A stretch of 64,000 bases of DNA from Dryas octopetala (Eukaryota; Streptophyta; Magnoliopsida; Rosales; Rosaceae). The stretch spans positions 13,719,614 through 13,783,613 of the forward strand of contig OY992836.1 of NCBI GenBank assembly GCA_963921425.1, written 5' to 3'. Position 1 is the first letter of the stretch. Every line of letters starts with the position of its first letter. This document shows positions 1-11,024 of the stretch, in pieces. A model generated the notes under the pieces. The model ran no database searches and was not told the DNA's origin. It saw nothing but the letters and a program-made list of their open reading frames with translations. A program made the position numbers and the translations under genes.

Positions 1-3000
1 AGGGATGGGGCAAAAACCTCTTTTCCACCTCTGCTCATTGACCAAAAGCTTACCTAAACAAAGCAACCACAAAAAAGTTTTAATTTTGGGAGGAACAACA
101 AGCTTCCAGATGAAAGACCATTGCCAGTTCTCATAACCATCATCCCCAAGACCAATATGATAAGCAGACTTGACTGAGAAAATGCCATCAGAAGAACTTC
201 CCCAAATCCATCTATCATCATAACTCTCAGAAGTGCAAAAAGGAATGGCAACAATCTTTTGAACCAAATCCTCAGGCAGAAAAATTCTAAGCTTAGGAAT
301 ATCCCAACTCTGATTCATAGCAAAATCAACCACCTTAGCCTCAGAATGAACAGAGTCAAGAGGAATTAACGCGTGAACATGTAATTTTCCAAAACCAGTC
401 CAATTATCATGCCAAAATAAAGTGTGCGTACCTGAACCAATCCTACAAAACAAACCTTTCTTAAGGAGGGAGGCCCCAGCAAGCATTCCCTTCCAAGAAG
501 AAGAAGAAGAAGGAGCAGGCTTATGCTCATGGAGGATAGCCAAATTATTACCTTGCAAATACTTAGCTGAGACAGTTCTGGCCCACAAACCATCATCATT
601 ATGAAGGATCCTCCAACCAGGCTTAGCGAGTAAAGCAGTGTTCATCAATCTCATTCTTTTTAAACCCAGCCCACCCATAGCTTTAGGAAGACAAACTTGA
701 CTCCACTTCACTAAATGGACCTTCCGCTTAGAATCCGTAGAACCCCACAAGAATCTTTTATTCAATTTATCAATATTATCACAAATTGAAACAGGAAGCT
801 TAACCGATTGCATAGCATAGATAGGAATAGAAGAAGAAACAGATTGAATTAAAGTAACCCTCCCAGCAAGAGATAAGTTATTAATCTTCCAAGAAGCAAG
901 CCTTGACTGCACTTTCTCAACAATTTCCTTATAGGTGAATTTAGTAATTCTGGAGTGAATAAGAGGCACTCCTAAGTAACGACCCAAATCCTTAGTCAAG
1001 GGACTGCCACAATGAGAACTAATAGCTTTAGCGAGACCAACAGGAGTATTAGGAGAACAGAACAATCTAGACTTCTCAAAACTGATTTGTTGACCAGAGA
1101 CGGAACAAAACTGATCCAAACATCTTTTAATAACATTAGCTTGCCTCATTGAAGCCTCAGAGAAAAGGATAATATCATCTGCAAAACACAAATGAGAAAT
1201 AGCTGGACCATTTCTACAAACATGCACAGGCTTCCATTCCCCTTTGCCAACAGAATCCATAATGAGATGACTAAGCTTTTCAACACAAAGAACGAAAAGA
1301 TAAGGTGAAAGGGGATCACCTTGTCTAATCCCTCGCTCAGGCTGAAAGGCACTAGTTAACTCACCATTAACAATTAATTGATAATCAACTTTAGCAACAC
1401 AATCCATTATGAGATTTAAAAGGTTACCAGAAACACCAACCTCTAATAAAGTCTCTTGAATGAAAGACCATTTGAGCCTATCATAAGCCTTGGCAAGATC
1501 AATCTTCCAAGCTAGAAAACCTCTCTTAGCCTTGCAACTTCTGAAAGTGTGGAGGACTTCTTGAGCTGTAAAAATATTATCTGTTATCTGTCTTCCAGGG
1601 ATGAAACTAACCTGGCAGGGGCTGATCCATTTTTGCATAAGAGGTCTAAGCCTACTCACCACAATCTTAGTGACCACTTTATATAAAGTATTGCATAAAC
1701 TGATAGGCCTGAACTGAGAGATCAACTGAGGACCAGAAATCTTGGGGACAAGGGCAATAAGAGTATTACCAAGACCTTGAGGGATAGAACCAGTGCTAAA
1801 ACAGTTATAGACCATATTGACAATATCAGGCCCAACAGTTTCCCAATGATTCTGATAAAAGCCTGCAGGAAAGCCATCAGGGCTAGGTGCCTTAAAAGCA
1901 CCAATAGAAAAAAGGCTAGATTTAATTTCATCTTCAGTAACAGTCTTATTAATGCAAGACAACTCAGAACTAGGGATAAAAGGGAAATAATTAGGGAGTT
2001 GGGTATCAGAAACACTAACATCCGAATCCATAAAAAGGGTTTTAAAATGAGAGACAGCAATGTCCTGCAAATCTTTTTTATGAGTGACCCAAATACCATT
2101 AGCATTGAGCAGCCCTGCAATTTTATTCCTTCTTCTTCGGATGACAGTGGAGAGGTGAAAGAAACTAGTGTTTCTATCACCATCTTGAAGCCATTTTACT
2201 CTTGATTTTTGCCTCCAAAAAGCAGCCTCTTGATCTAAAATTGCATTATGCTCATTTTGCAATTGACTTTCCAAATTTAGGAGAAAAGAAGAAGCATTAG
2301 TACAGAGAGCCAGCTGAACTCCCCCTAACCTAGCCAAGAGCCTTTTTTTCCTGTGAAAAAGATGACCAAAGACCTCTATATTCCACTTTTTAAGATCAAT
2401 AGTCACAACAGAGAGCTTGTTAAATAAGTCGAGATCATGAGCAGCCTAGACAGATTGAAGAAAGTCCTTAAAACCCTCATGCAACAACCACATGCTTTCA
2501 AAACGAAAAGGCTTATTTCTAGAATCAACATAATGACCATTATCTAAACAAATAAGGATAGGACAATGGTCAGAAGAAGTTTTGGGAAGGTGCTTGACAA
2601 AAGCTTCAGGAAAAAGCAATCTCCATGAATCATTACTCACAGCCCTATCAAGCCTCTCCCAAACAAGCCTACCAACATTATCTCTTCCCTTCCAGGTGAA
2701 CGACGGACCAACAAAACCAAGATCAATACACTGCCATTTGTGAATCCAGTCTTTGAAACCACCAGCTCGAAAGTTGGGAGAACCTCCATTCTTCTCACTA
2801 CTGCAAACCATTTCATTAAAATCCCCAGCCAAAAGCCAAGGGAGATTATGATTAGAAGCTATAATATCTAAAACCTGCCAAAGAAAAGCTCTCTTTCTAA
2901 TGCAGGGACTACCATACACAGCTGAAAAAAGCCACATAGAACCATCAGGCCCAGAAAATGAGACAGTGAGAACTTGATCCATGCAGTGAATGACATCCAC

Positions 3001-3240
3001 TTGAGCAACATTGGCACTCCATAATAACCAAATGCCTCCAGAGAAGCCATGAGCATCAACTACCTCAAAATTAGGGAAACCAAGACTCTTGATGACCTCT
3101 AGAGCCTTAGAACCACTAATCCTAGGCTCAAAAATAGCAGCAACATCAACTTTATTATTAGAGATTAAATCCTGAAAAGAATTCTTGAAAGAAGACCTCT
3201 TAGCCCCTCTAACATTCCAGCAAATAATATTCATCATCAT
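1..3240 (-). pseudogene. LINE ORF2: endonuclease-reverse transcriptase with one in-frame TAG
   Basis: The frame starts at the ATG run near 3240. Residues 1-240 form an APE-like endonuclease with CWNVRG, FEPRISG, LLAGDFNEM and SSDHCPI, so its catalytic Asn, Glu, Asp/Asn and Asp-His are present. A TAG at 2446-2448 stops it after 264 codons, between FLQSV and AAHDL. The same frame then stays open to the window edge and encodes a reverse transcriptase with QFRPISL, KIDLAKAYDRLKW, GIRQGDPLSPYLF and CFADDIILF (Asp pair at 1174-1179). At the edge, FLWLLCLGKLL begins the zf-RVT domain. TGG to TAG is the likely single lesion. RNase H and tail are not in the window. Confidence 0.93.
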
Positions 3241-3279
3241 TAAAAATAAGAGAGAGGTAGAAAACTAAGAGGATAAACC

Positions 3280-5004
3280 TCAAACAGAAGCAACACCACC
3301 CTTCTCATGATGAGAAGAGTCAATGTGCATATCACCATACTGAGCTCCAACAGCTCCATGACCAATTTCCTGAGATTCAGGGACATAAGACAAATTAGTG
3401 TCACTTATATCTACACCCTCCATAGAGCAAATCCCTTTATCAGGCCTAATATCAGGAGGTTGATGGCCAAAGACAACAATGCTCTCCTCATAGTTGGGAC
3501 CAACATAAGCCTCAGTGATAATAGGATTACACACTCGAGGACCCTGCCCCAAAAAACCAGAGAAAGCAGCACTTAAGGTCTTCCTGAGCTTTTGAACCTC
3601 CTCTTCAGAATAAATAGACTTAGTGCCACTCACAGAGGCGCCTCCCTTTTGAGAAACACCAATTCCCCCACCCTTCTTATTAGATATATCAGAAAGATGA
3701 GGTCTCTCTTCAGTAATTGCCTTCTTGCTTTTTGGGGACCAAACTTTCTTCCCCAAAACAGGTTTGTCCTTACCAGAGGTGGAGTTAGCAGGGACAGACC
3801 CTACAACAGACTCAACAGCTTCCTGAGCTTCCTTAGATTTTAAGGCATTAAACCTAGATCCTTGAACTTTTATCTTATCCCCACCGGCAGAGCTAGTCCC
3901 GGAAGCCTTCTTACTTCTTCCCCTATGCTTTGGTTGCATCCAAACACCATGAATTGGCTCCTCAACCACCTCCTGAGACTTAACAGGAACCATCTCAGGA
4001 ACAGGTTCATTAATTGTAGTATCCCCAGAGTTAACAGCACCCTCACCAACCTCCATATTTTCAGCTTCAGAAGCCTTATTCCAAGCACAACCCTCTTGCT
4101 TGTGACCATACCTCCCACAATGGAAGCAAATTTGCGGCATACCCTCATATTCCAAGTTATACCAAATTCCATTAATCTCAATATAGGCTTCAAGGGGCTT
4201 AGTAAGGTCAAGCTCAACACAAATGCGAGCAAACTTACCTCTAGAACAAGAGTTTGTGAGTATATCAATTTTGAGCAGCTTTCCCAGGGCATTGCCCACT
4301 TTCTTCATAGCCCAAGTGTTAAAGAATTCCATCTGAGCACCACTCACTCGAATCCAGACAGCCATATGAGTCACAGTGTCAGTAAAAGGATTAAACCCAG
4401 GCCTCCAATTTTGAATAGTCAAATAATTTCCAGCAATGACCCAAGGTCCACCTGTTAAAACAAACTGCCGATCTTCTTCCAATTGAAATCTAACAATAAA
4501 ATAGCCATTTTCAAGATCAATAAGCTGAAAATCCCCTTTAAGACCCCATTTCTGCTTTAGACGACCCACCAAGAAATTATAAGTATGGTTTCTGCCCAAA
4601 AGTTTGATGATGAGAGCTTGCCGCCAAGGTTGGCACATCCGATCCATCGCCTTCTCAGAGAATCTAATGCTTGGACCCTTAGATCCACGAGAAATAACAC
4701 AATCCTCATCAAGTATGTCAGACTCATTCAACGGAACAGATCGAGCACCCATAGTAGTCTCAACAGATTTCATAAGACGATCCATGAAACTTGGAGTCGA
4801 TTTCGCCACCCCAGATGGTGGCGGAGGAGAGGTAGAGTAAGAACCAAAATCTGGGTCGTCGGCTGATCGACCTCGCTTTCCAGCACGAGGATTCACAAAA
4901 TCCAAGCCTCCCAAATTAGCCAAGGTGAATTCCGGCTCCCCGCCGCCCATTTGTGGTCGGAGAGCCGAAAATATGGGTCTCTCCACCGTTGACGCCACCC
5001 CCAA
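3280..5004 (-). CDS. LINE ORF1: DUF4283 / CCHC zinc-knuckle protein
   Basis: An uninterrupted frame of 574 residues. Residues about 115-255 match the DUF4283 type found in plant LINE ORF1 proteins, with the features GGPWVIAGNYL and RPGFNPF and, after them, the AVWIRV segment. A zinc knuckle CFHCGRYGHKQEGC follows at 293-306 (C-X2-C-X4-H-X4-C). The N-terminal 110 residues and the long Ser/Lys-rich tail look disordered. ORF1 proteins of this type bind the element RNA and accompany ORF2 to the target. The start at 5004 is the first ATG of the frame and fits the usual N-terminal layout. The gene ends 39 bases before the ORF2 start. Confidence 0.92.
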   Translation of the reverse strand: MGVASTVERPIFSALRPQMGGGEPEFTLANLGGLDFVNPRAGKRGRSADDPDFGSYSTSPPPPSGVAKSTPSFMDRLMKSVETTMGARSVPLNESDILDEDCVISRGSKGPSIRFSEKAMDRMCQPWRQALIIKLLGRNHTYNFLVGRLKQKWGLKGDFQLIDLENGYFIVRFQLEEDRQFVLTGGPWVIAGNYLTIQNWRPGFNPFTDTVTHMAVWIRVSGAQMEFFNTWAMKKVGNALGKLLKIDILTNSCSRGKFARICVELDLTKPLEAYIEINGIWYNLEYEGMPQICFHCGRYGHKQEGCAWNKASEAENMEVGEGAVNSGDTTINEPVPEMVPVKSQEVVEEPIHGVWMQPKHRGRSKKASGTSSAGGDKIKVQGSRFNALKSKEAQEAVESVVGSVPANSTSGKDKPVLGKKVWSPKSKKAITEERPHLSDISNKKGGGIGVSQKGGASVSGTKSIYSEEEVQKLRKTLSAAFSGFLGQGPRVCNPIITEAYVGPNYEESIVVFGHQPPDIRPDKGICSMEGVDISDTNLSYVPESQEIGHGAVGAQYGDMHIDSSHHEKGGVASV

Positions 5005-5090
5005 ACCAGAAGAACACCACCAGAAAGAGTACAGAGAGAACGTATGTTAGGAGAGAGAACAGAGCTTTCTCACGCGCTCAATAGCTGAAA

Positions 5091-6307
5091 CTTTTCATGT
5101 TGAATCTTTGACACGGTGCAAAACATGTCTTTCGAGAAGCAAAGTTAGTAGCAGATGTTTAACAAATTAAAATAGATCACATTGTATGAGATAAACATAA
5201 TAAGGTTTTGTATTCGCAAATATTTTGGATCCCAATTGAGAGTAACGTACGGTTCATTTGTTCATAAATGAACACATTCTTGATCATCTTTTTAAGATTG
5301 TTCATTAATTTACATGAAACTTTTGGTTACAATTTGATTAGCCATGTTTCCCTACTCCTTTACATAATTCCACAAATTTCCATCTCATGGTTTCAAACAA
5401 TTTGGAAAGAGCAGCAATAACATTGTAAGGAATGTTCCTAGATTTGGGAACAAGGGATTAATGTTGTTATCTTTTGAAAAATTTGACCTTCTCCTATTAA
5501 AGACTTCATTATAGTAGCAACAAGATCTCCATGAATTTGAAGTAAATAGGTATTGCATGCAAAAGAGAAAATACAAAATTATGATTAAATATCAAATATT
5601 AATAGTTTTTCAACAAAGCAGCAAGATATTTTAAATGTTATAAATCTGTACGAAACGTGAATTTTTTGACATGAAGCACTCGACACTTTGGCCGAGCGCT
5701 CGATGGTTTTCTGTTAGTTTTTTTTTTATTTGCTATATAATTGTAATTGTTTGAAATTTATAAAAATTCAAAACTTATAAAGATTTAATATTTTTTATTT
5801 AAATTTGAGGGATGAAGTTTTACAACATAGATAATAAATATTAAAGTTTAAAACTTGTAAACACTAGAAAAACAACAAACTAGTTAAAAAGTTAATGAGA
5901 ATAAAATGGTGCCTTCTTTTTCTATTTGTGTTTTTCTTTCCCCTATTTGGGCACAGCTATAGAAAAAAGCAAAGCTCTGAACTCTGAAATGTGAAGCAAA
6001 CTTAAGGACACACCCCAAGCAAACTGGAGTAGACACATTCCTCTTCTTCCTCCACAACCAAAACCCACCCCAAGCAAAAAGGAAGCACCTTTTAGAACCA
6101 AGCAGAGGGTTTGTGTCCGAAAACTAAGCCCCCCAAAAACATAAGCCATTCAGCCTCCAACACCAGTGGTGACCGTGACCCACAGTGCTGAAATCAAAGT
6201 TTGAGCTTCAGTATTCCATCAGTGTCAGCCTTCACACCAAGAGAAAACCTCTCATTTCATCTCTACAAATCCACCCAAACACACCTACCAAAGTCCACTC
6301 AGCCCAG
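5091..6307. other. AT-rich intergenic region and 5' leader of gene A
   Basis: No coding frame supported. From about 5980 the sequence is related to the region before gene E (28640-28947) and, more weakly, before gene C (18460-18666), sharing a stretch that includes a stretch reading ttccatcagtgtcagcc. This is probably the shared promoter and 5' untranslated leader of the three B3-Ulp1 genes. No TATA box can be assigned with confidence. Confidence 0.5.
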
Positions 6308-9300
6308 ATGGGTTCTTCAGTCCCTGCCTTTCCGCTGGAATCTCAAAGCTTCTCCAAGACAGTTGACGAGGGAGCTCTTCGAGAGGGGAAGTTTGTAAGT
6401 TGAAACTTTTGCTTCACCTTTCTATCTTCTTTCAGCTTTTAAGTTCAAACGTTTCTGTCATTTTGTTTCTCTTATTCTTTCAGTTTGTAAAGTTGAAAAC
6501 TTTAAAGTTTAGGACTATGTTCTCTTTTCTCATCTAACAAAAAAAGAAAGAGAAACTTGAAGCTTGCATTTTTTTTTTCCCGTTTTAAAGCACCCAAAAA
6601 GAAAAAGAAAAGAAATGTTGTTTTGTGCTTATGATTTTATTTTTTATAGAATTTTCCTTGGGTATTCAGAATGGTAACTCAAACTCAAAAAGTCGAATTT
6701 AATTTGCTGTATCTGATCAGCGCTCAAGCCTTGTTTTTCCATTTGGTGAAAGTTTGAGGCTTTTTTTGTAGTGGCATATATGATATATGGTACATGTGAT
6801 TAGATAAATGTTATTAACTAAGTTTCAACTTGATTGCATTTATATGCCTTGGTCTTGGTTGCTGCACAACAATGTTATCCACATTCGTGTTTGATCTTTA
6901 TGCTACAATACACGCACATTTTAATTTGAGGAAGTAATTAATTGCAGCAAATCCCAGAGATCGATGTGATCAAGTATGGAAATTGTATAGCTGCAGGGTC
7001 AGTAATTCTCCATGTACCAAATGGAGGACTATGGCCAATCGAATTGAAAGTATGTAGCGAGGGCAGCGTTTGGTTACAAAAGGGATGGCCAGAACTCGCA
7101 AAATTTTACTCCCTTGACTGTGGGTACATCTTAGTGTTCAGATATGAAGCGGAATGTTCCAGTTTCCAAGTACGTATTTTTCATAGCAATTCTTTGGAGA
7201 TAGATTATCCATTCAGTTCAAGCGGTGATGAGGAACCTACTAGAGGTATATGTGAAAATTTTGATTATGTTTGAATGAGTGCAATTAGAATCCTTTTGGG
7301 ATTTTTTTTTTTTTCCTTTGGGACTCTCATGGATGGGAATTGAACAGGAGGTGGTACAAGAGCCTTGTCAACTGCTGATATTGCCTTTTCAAGAGGCATC
7401 AAACAAAAGGAGAGGAGGAAGAAGAACCTAGAGGACTACGAGTGCAAGCCGGTTATAAAAAGAAGAATTTCAAAGAGGCTGAAAGTTCAAGGGAACGAGG
7501 AAAAAGAAACTGACAATGACTCCAACTTTGAAGCAACCACTCCAAAAACGACAAGAGTAAGATGCCGCAGTAAATCTAGAACTTTTAAGGCTGGCACAAG
7601 CAATCATGCCCCAACCAATGTGATCGATCTTGATGACCACAATGAGATGGGTACACCGTTGACTGAGGATTCCCCCATCAACTTGTCCAAAACCAAAGTT
7701 GGGAAATACATGCAATATGTTGATCAAGATGGATACAATTTTCTTGGAGAATATCTCCAAAAACCTGGAAATGGGTGCGTACCAACAATTTCATTATGTA
7801 TTGCATTGATTGTATATTTTTTACATTACATTACTTTTTTATGCATTATTAATTTGGCATTGTATTTACTAGTAGGTGTATTCTTTTTTACTAATAGGTG
7901 CACCTGTACATCAAAGTTGATAATCTTTACTAATTGTCTGTATTACAAAGGTTAGGTCTAACCCAACTAATTCTTGTGATGTTACTTGTCTTATGAATTA
8001 GTGTACCGTTGTTGGAATGTGAGATAGCTGCGGTATACAAAAGGGATATTGTATCCTTGGTGCGAGACTCAACAGTGAGTTCTAATGTAAGTGTAACTAC
8101 TGCTCGAATTGTTGTCTTTTTTTCTTTTTGGATTATGGTGATTTGTCTGAACAAATAGATGGATTAATTATTCAAATGGGCTTTTTTTTTTTTTTTTTTT
8201 TTTTTTTTGCAGGTGATTGATTCATTTGCAACTATTTTGGGTAGAAAGCAAGCAGCACATGGTTGGCAAACACGATCACACTTTATGCCCTCGTATTGTT
8301 GGGTAAGAACTGTGCAGTTACATGTGTATGAAAATACCTTATTAGATTAGTAACCTATATTATTTGATGTTTGTTTTAGTAATTTAGCGTTAAGAAGTCA
8401 ACTTAAAATATTACCTAAATAATGTCGTATGCAGGATTTTATCAAAGATGGGAATGATGATCAACTGAGGCTTATGCTGTATGACAAACTTCTTAAGAAC
8501 CTTGGAAGAGCTGATTTTATTTTTTTCCCATTGACACACAAGCGTCAATATCACTTCACACTACTGATACTTAGGATGGTGGAGGGAACCTGGCATCATT
8601 ACAATCCGTTGTTACCAAGAGGAGGTGCTAAACGGGATCCATGCTTTGTGGAGGCAAAAAAGCTGGTAAGGATAGTATCCAACCTATTTTTCTACATGAA
8701 TTTTTGTATGGACTAAAATATTGAATTCTGGCATACATGAATGCAGCATAAGGAAGTGTCAGATTTCATGAAATGCAATAAAGCAATTGCAGATCAAGTA
8801 CTATCAACTGGAATGGTGAGACGAGAGTATCTGAAGGATGGCAAGCCATACAGTGTTGTACCACTTAGAGATGGCGAGAGAGAAGCTTTCCATATTTTAA
8901 AGAATGCAGAAGTTGAGTACCCATTGGTACCTAGTCCAGTTTGTCCACAACAACATGAAACATCGTAAGTTTCTCTTTTTCTGAAATTTATGTTTGGTTG
9001 GTCGGTTTTTGATGTTGTAATATTGATCACCATCGCTTATGAGTATGGGTTCATTAATAGGTTGGATTGTGGTGTGGCGGTAATGTATTTCATGGAGCAT
9101 GTATCGGAAGGCTGGGTGATCAAGAACCAATTTGAGGATGATGACATGACAAAAATGAGAGCTAGAGTGATATCATGTTTCTTGAATGGACTGAAAATTT
9201 TGGAGATAGATGATGCTTCTGTTGAAATCATGGAGGATCTTCCACCATTGCCAAAAAGAAGGGAGAAATATACATTATCAGTTCCTTTGCCTCAAAAGAG

Positions 9301-10499
9301 AAAGAGAACTAGTTCAAGTAGTAAAGCAGAGGGTAACATGAACTTACAAGATGGGGTTTCACATCTTGAATCAGAAATGAAAAGTATGAATATTTATTTA
9401 GTTTTTGAGTTTTTCACCTTATTGTGTTTTGTACCAAAACAATTAATAAGATGAAGTTTTAATTTTACTTTTCTTGCAAATATCCTATTATAGCACTTGA
9501 AGAAGGTGGTGGAGACTCTTCTAGCACTCGAAGGTTCCCAAAACGAAGACTGAAGGTTCTTGGGAGCATGCATCCATTGACTGCAAGTGAAAAACCTACA
9601 GCTCTTGAGAGGGCTAAAACTTTCAAATCTGAAAACCCTTTTTTCAAGGTTACTATGCATCCCAGTTATGTCAGTCAATGTTTTTTGGTAAGCTTTCTAT
9701 ACAACACCTTGCTGGACCATCACAACTTCTGCTAACTTTGTATTTGTAGACATCATTGTGAGAAAGGATTATGCAAAGCAAATATTCTTCTTCTCTTTCA
9801 AATAGCAGAATCATATATAAGTATTCTCTCTTGGAAAGATTTTTCATTGTATTTCCTGCTTTCCCCCTTATGTTTTAGGCTGTGCCATTTGAGTTTGCGA
9901 GGACACATCTAAACAAGAAGCCCGGTAACATACTCCTCCAGGTTTCTAATGGAACAAGAACATGGTCTGTTAGTTTCAAATATGAAAAAGAAAAATCAAG
10001 AGCTCTATTCAGGTCTGGTTGGTTGGCAGTTGTAAGGGACAATAGTTTGAAAGTTGGGGATGTGTGTTTTTTTATTTTGGTTAACAAGATTAAATTTTTA
10101 TTTGAAGTCATCTTTATCCACACCACAGAAGTTGCAAATCCCCCCTTGTTGCTAGGTAAATCTTTAATTTATGACTTTGCACCATACAATTAATAAGATG
10201 CAGTGTTAATTAGTGTTCTAGTAATATGCTATTGTAATCTTTAACAGGTGAAGGTGATTTGTCCATGCAATTCGAAGATGGTGGAGGTTCGTCTAGCACA
10301 CAAAAACGAACACATGAGGGTTCTGAGAGGATGCATACCTTGACTACAAGTGAAAAAGCTATTGCTCTTGAGAGAGGAGCTATTGCTTTCCAGTCTGAAA
10401 ATCCTTATTTCAAGGTTGTCGTGCAGCCCTCCTATATCCAACAAAGTTTTTTGGTAAGCTTTCTATATAGACAACCTTGTTTTTCGGTATGAAACAAGC

Positions 10500-10566
<67 letters not shown>

Positions 10567-11024
10567 TCAGCAGACTCACGAATATTTTTTTCTTGAAAAC
10601 TTTTCTTATTGTCTTTCTCTGCTTTGCCTTCTATTTTAGACTTTTCCACGAGAGTTTGCCAAGAGGTATCTTAGGCAGCCTGCTGGTATTGCCATCCTTG
10701 CGGTTTCAAATGAAACAAGAACATGGTCTGTTAAATTCAAATATGAAAAATCAAGAGCCGTATTCCTGTCTGGTTGGTTGGCATTTGCAAGGGACAATAA
10801 TTTGAAAGTTGGTGATGTGTGTGTATTTGAGTTGATTGACAAGATTAAACCTCTATTCAAAGTTGTCTTTTTCCGCACCATAAATGCTGCAAATTTGCCC
10901 TTGTCACCAGGTAAATCTGTTGATCTGTGAATTTGTGCCTCCATTTATTTGTCTGCATTTATAACTTCCACATATTTGTTACTTTTCTATGTAATTTTCG
11001 TGAATGACAGGCCATGGCAGATGA
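6308..11024 (+). CDS. Gene A: B3 - Ulp1-like protease - B3 - B3 fusion protein
   Basis: Exons by hand: 6308-6394, 6948-7245, 7348-7774, 8002-8086, 8213-8302, 8435-8665, 8747-8964, 9061-9383, 9494-9687, 9879-10155, 10248-10453, 10640-10910, 11011-11024. They join in frame to 906 residues with GT-AG introns throughout. Residues 30-120 are a divergent REM B3 (QIPEIDVIKYG, QKGWPELAKFYSL). Residues 129-270 are a basic linker with KRRISKRLK and the SUMO-interacting-type motif VIDLDD (7620-7637). Residues 285-520 resemble the Ulp1/C48 catalytic domain (PF02902): His369 in QYHFTLLI, Cys482 in LDCGVAVMYFMEH, and Asn386 where the triad Asp is expected. Two C-terminal VRN1-like B3 domains follow (about 630-740 and 790-900), each encoded by a pair of exons. 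The start is the first ATG of exon 1, conserved in genes C and E. Role, by inference: nuclear DNA-bound protein acting on or reading SUMO-like modifiers. Activity is uncertain because of the Asn. Confidence 0.85.
10502..10568 (+). repeat. (CT)n microsatellite in intron 11 of gene A
   Basis: A nearly pure CT run with one interruption. It lies between the two exons of the last B3 domain. Similar CT tracts follow exon 1 of the REM genes at 14640, 35740 and 49808. Confidence 0.9.

Larger units (their letters stand above)
1..5090 (-). mobile_element. LINE (non-LTR retrotransposon), 5' part, cut by left window edge
   Basis: Two consecutive minus-strand reading frames have the standard order of plant L1-type LINEs: a nucleic-acid-binding ORF1, then after about 40 bases an ORF2 with endonuclease and reverse transcriptase. 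The 5' end lies in the region 5005-5090, upstream of the ORF1 start; its exact border and the target-site duplication cannot be fixed because the 3' end is outside the window. Only one nonsense change is seen in nearly 5 kb, so the copy appears fairly young. It lies about 1.2 kb upstream of the first B3-Ulp1 gene, in opposite orientation. Confidence 0.95.

Noticed and set aside
1777-2205. 142-codon plus-strand open frame
   Set aside because: Antisense to the reverse transcriptase frame, whose motifs and conservation are clear; no relation to a known family.
3592-4458. Plus-strand open frames opposite LINE ORF1
   Set aside because: Shadow frames of the DUF4283/CCHC protein; composition follows the opposite strand.
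7930-8154. Minus-strand frame over introns 3-4 of gene A
   Set aside because: Lies across an exon and two introns of a well supported plus-strand gene and has no recognisable domain.
8170-8212. Poly-T run of over 25 bases before exon 5 of gene A
   Set aside because: Only an expanded polypyrimidine tract of a normal acceptor; not a retroposon tail, since no target duplication is seen.
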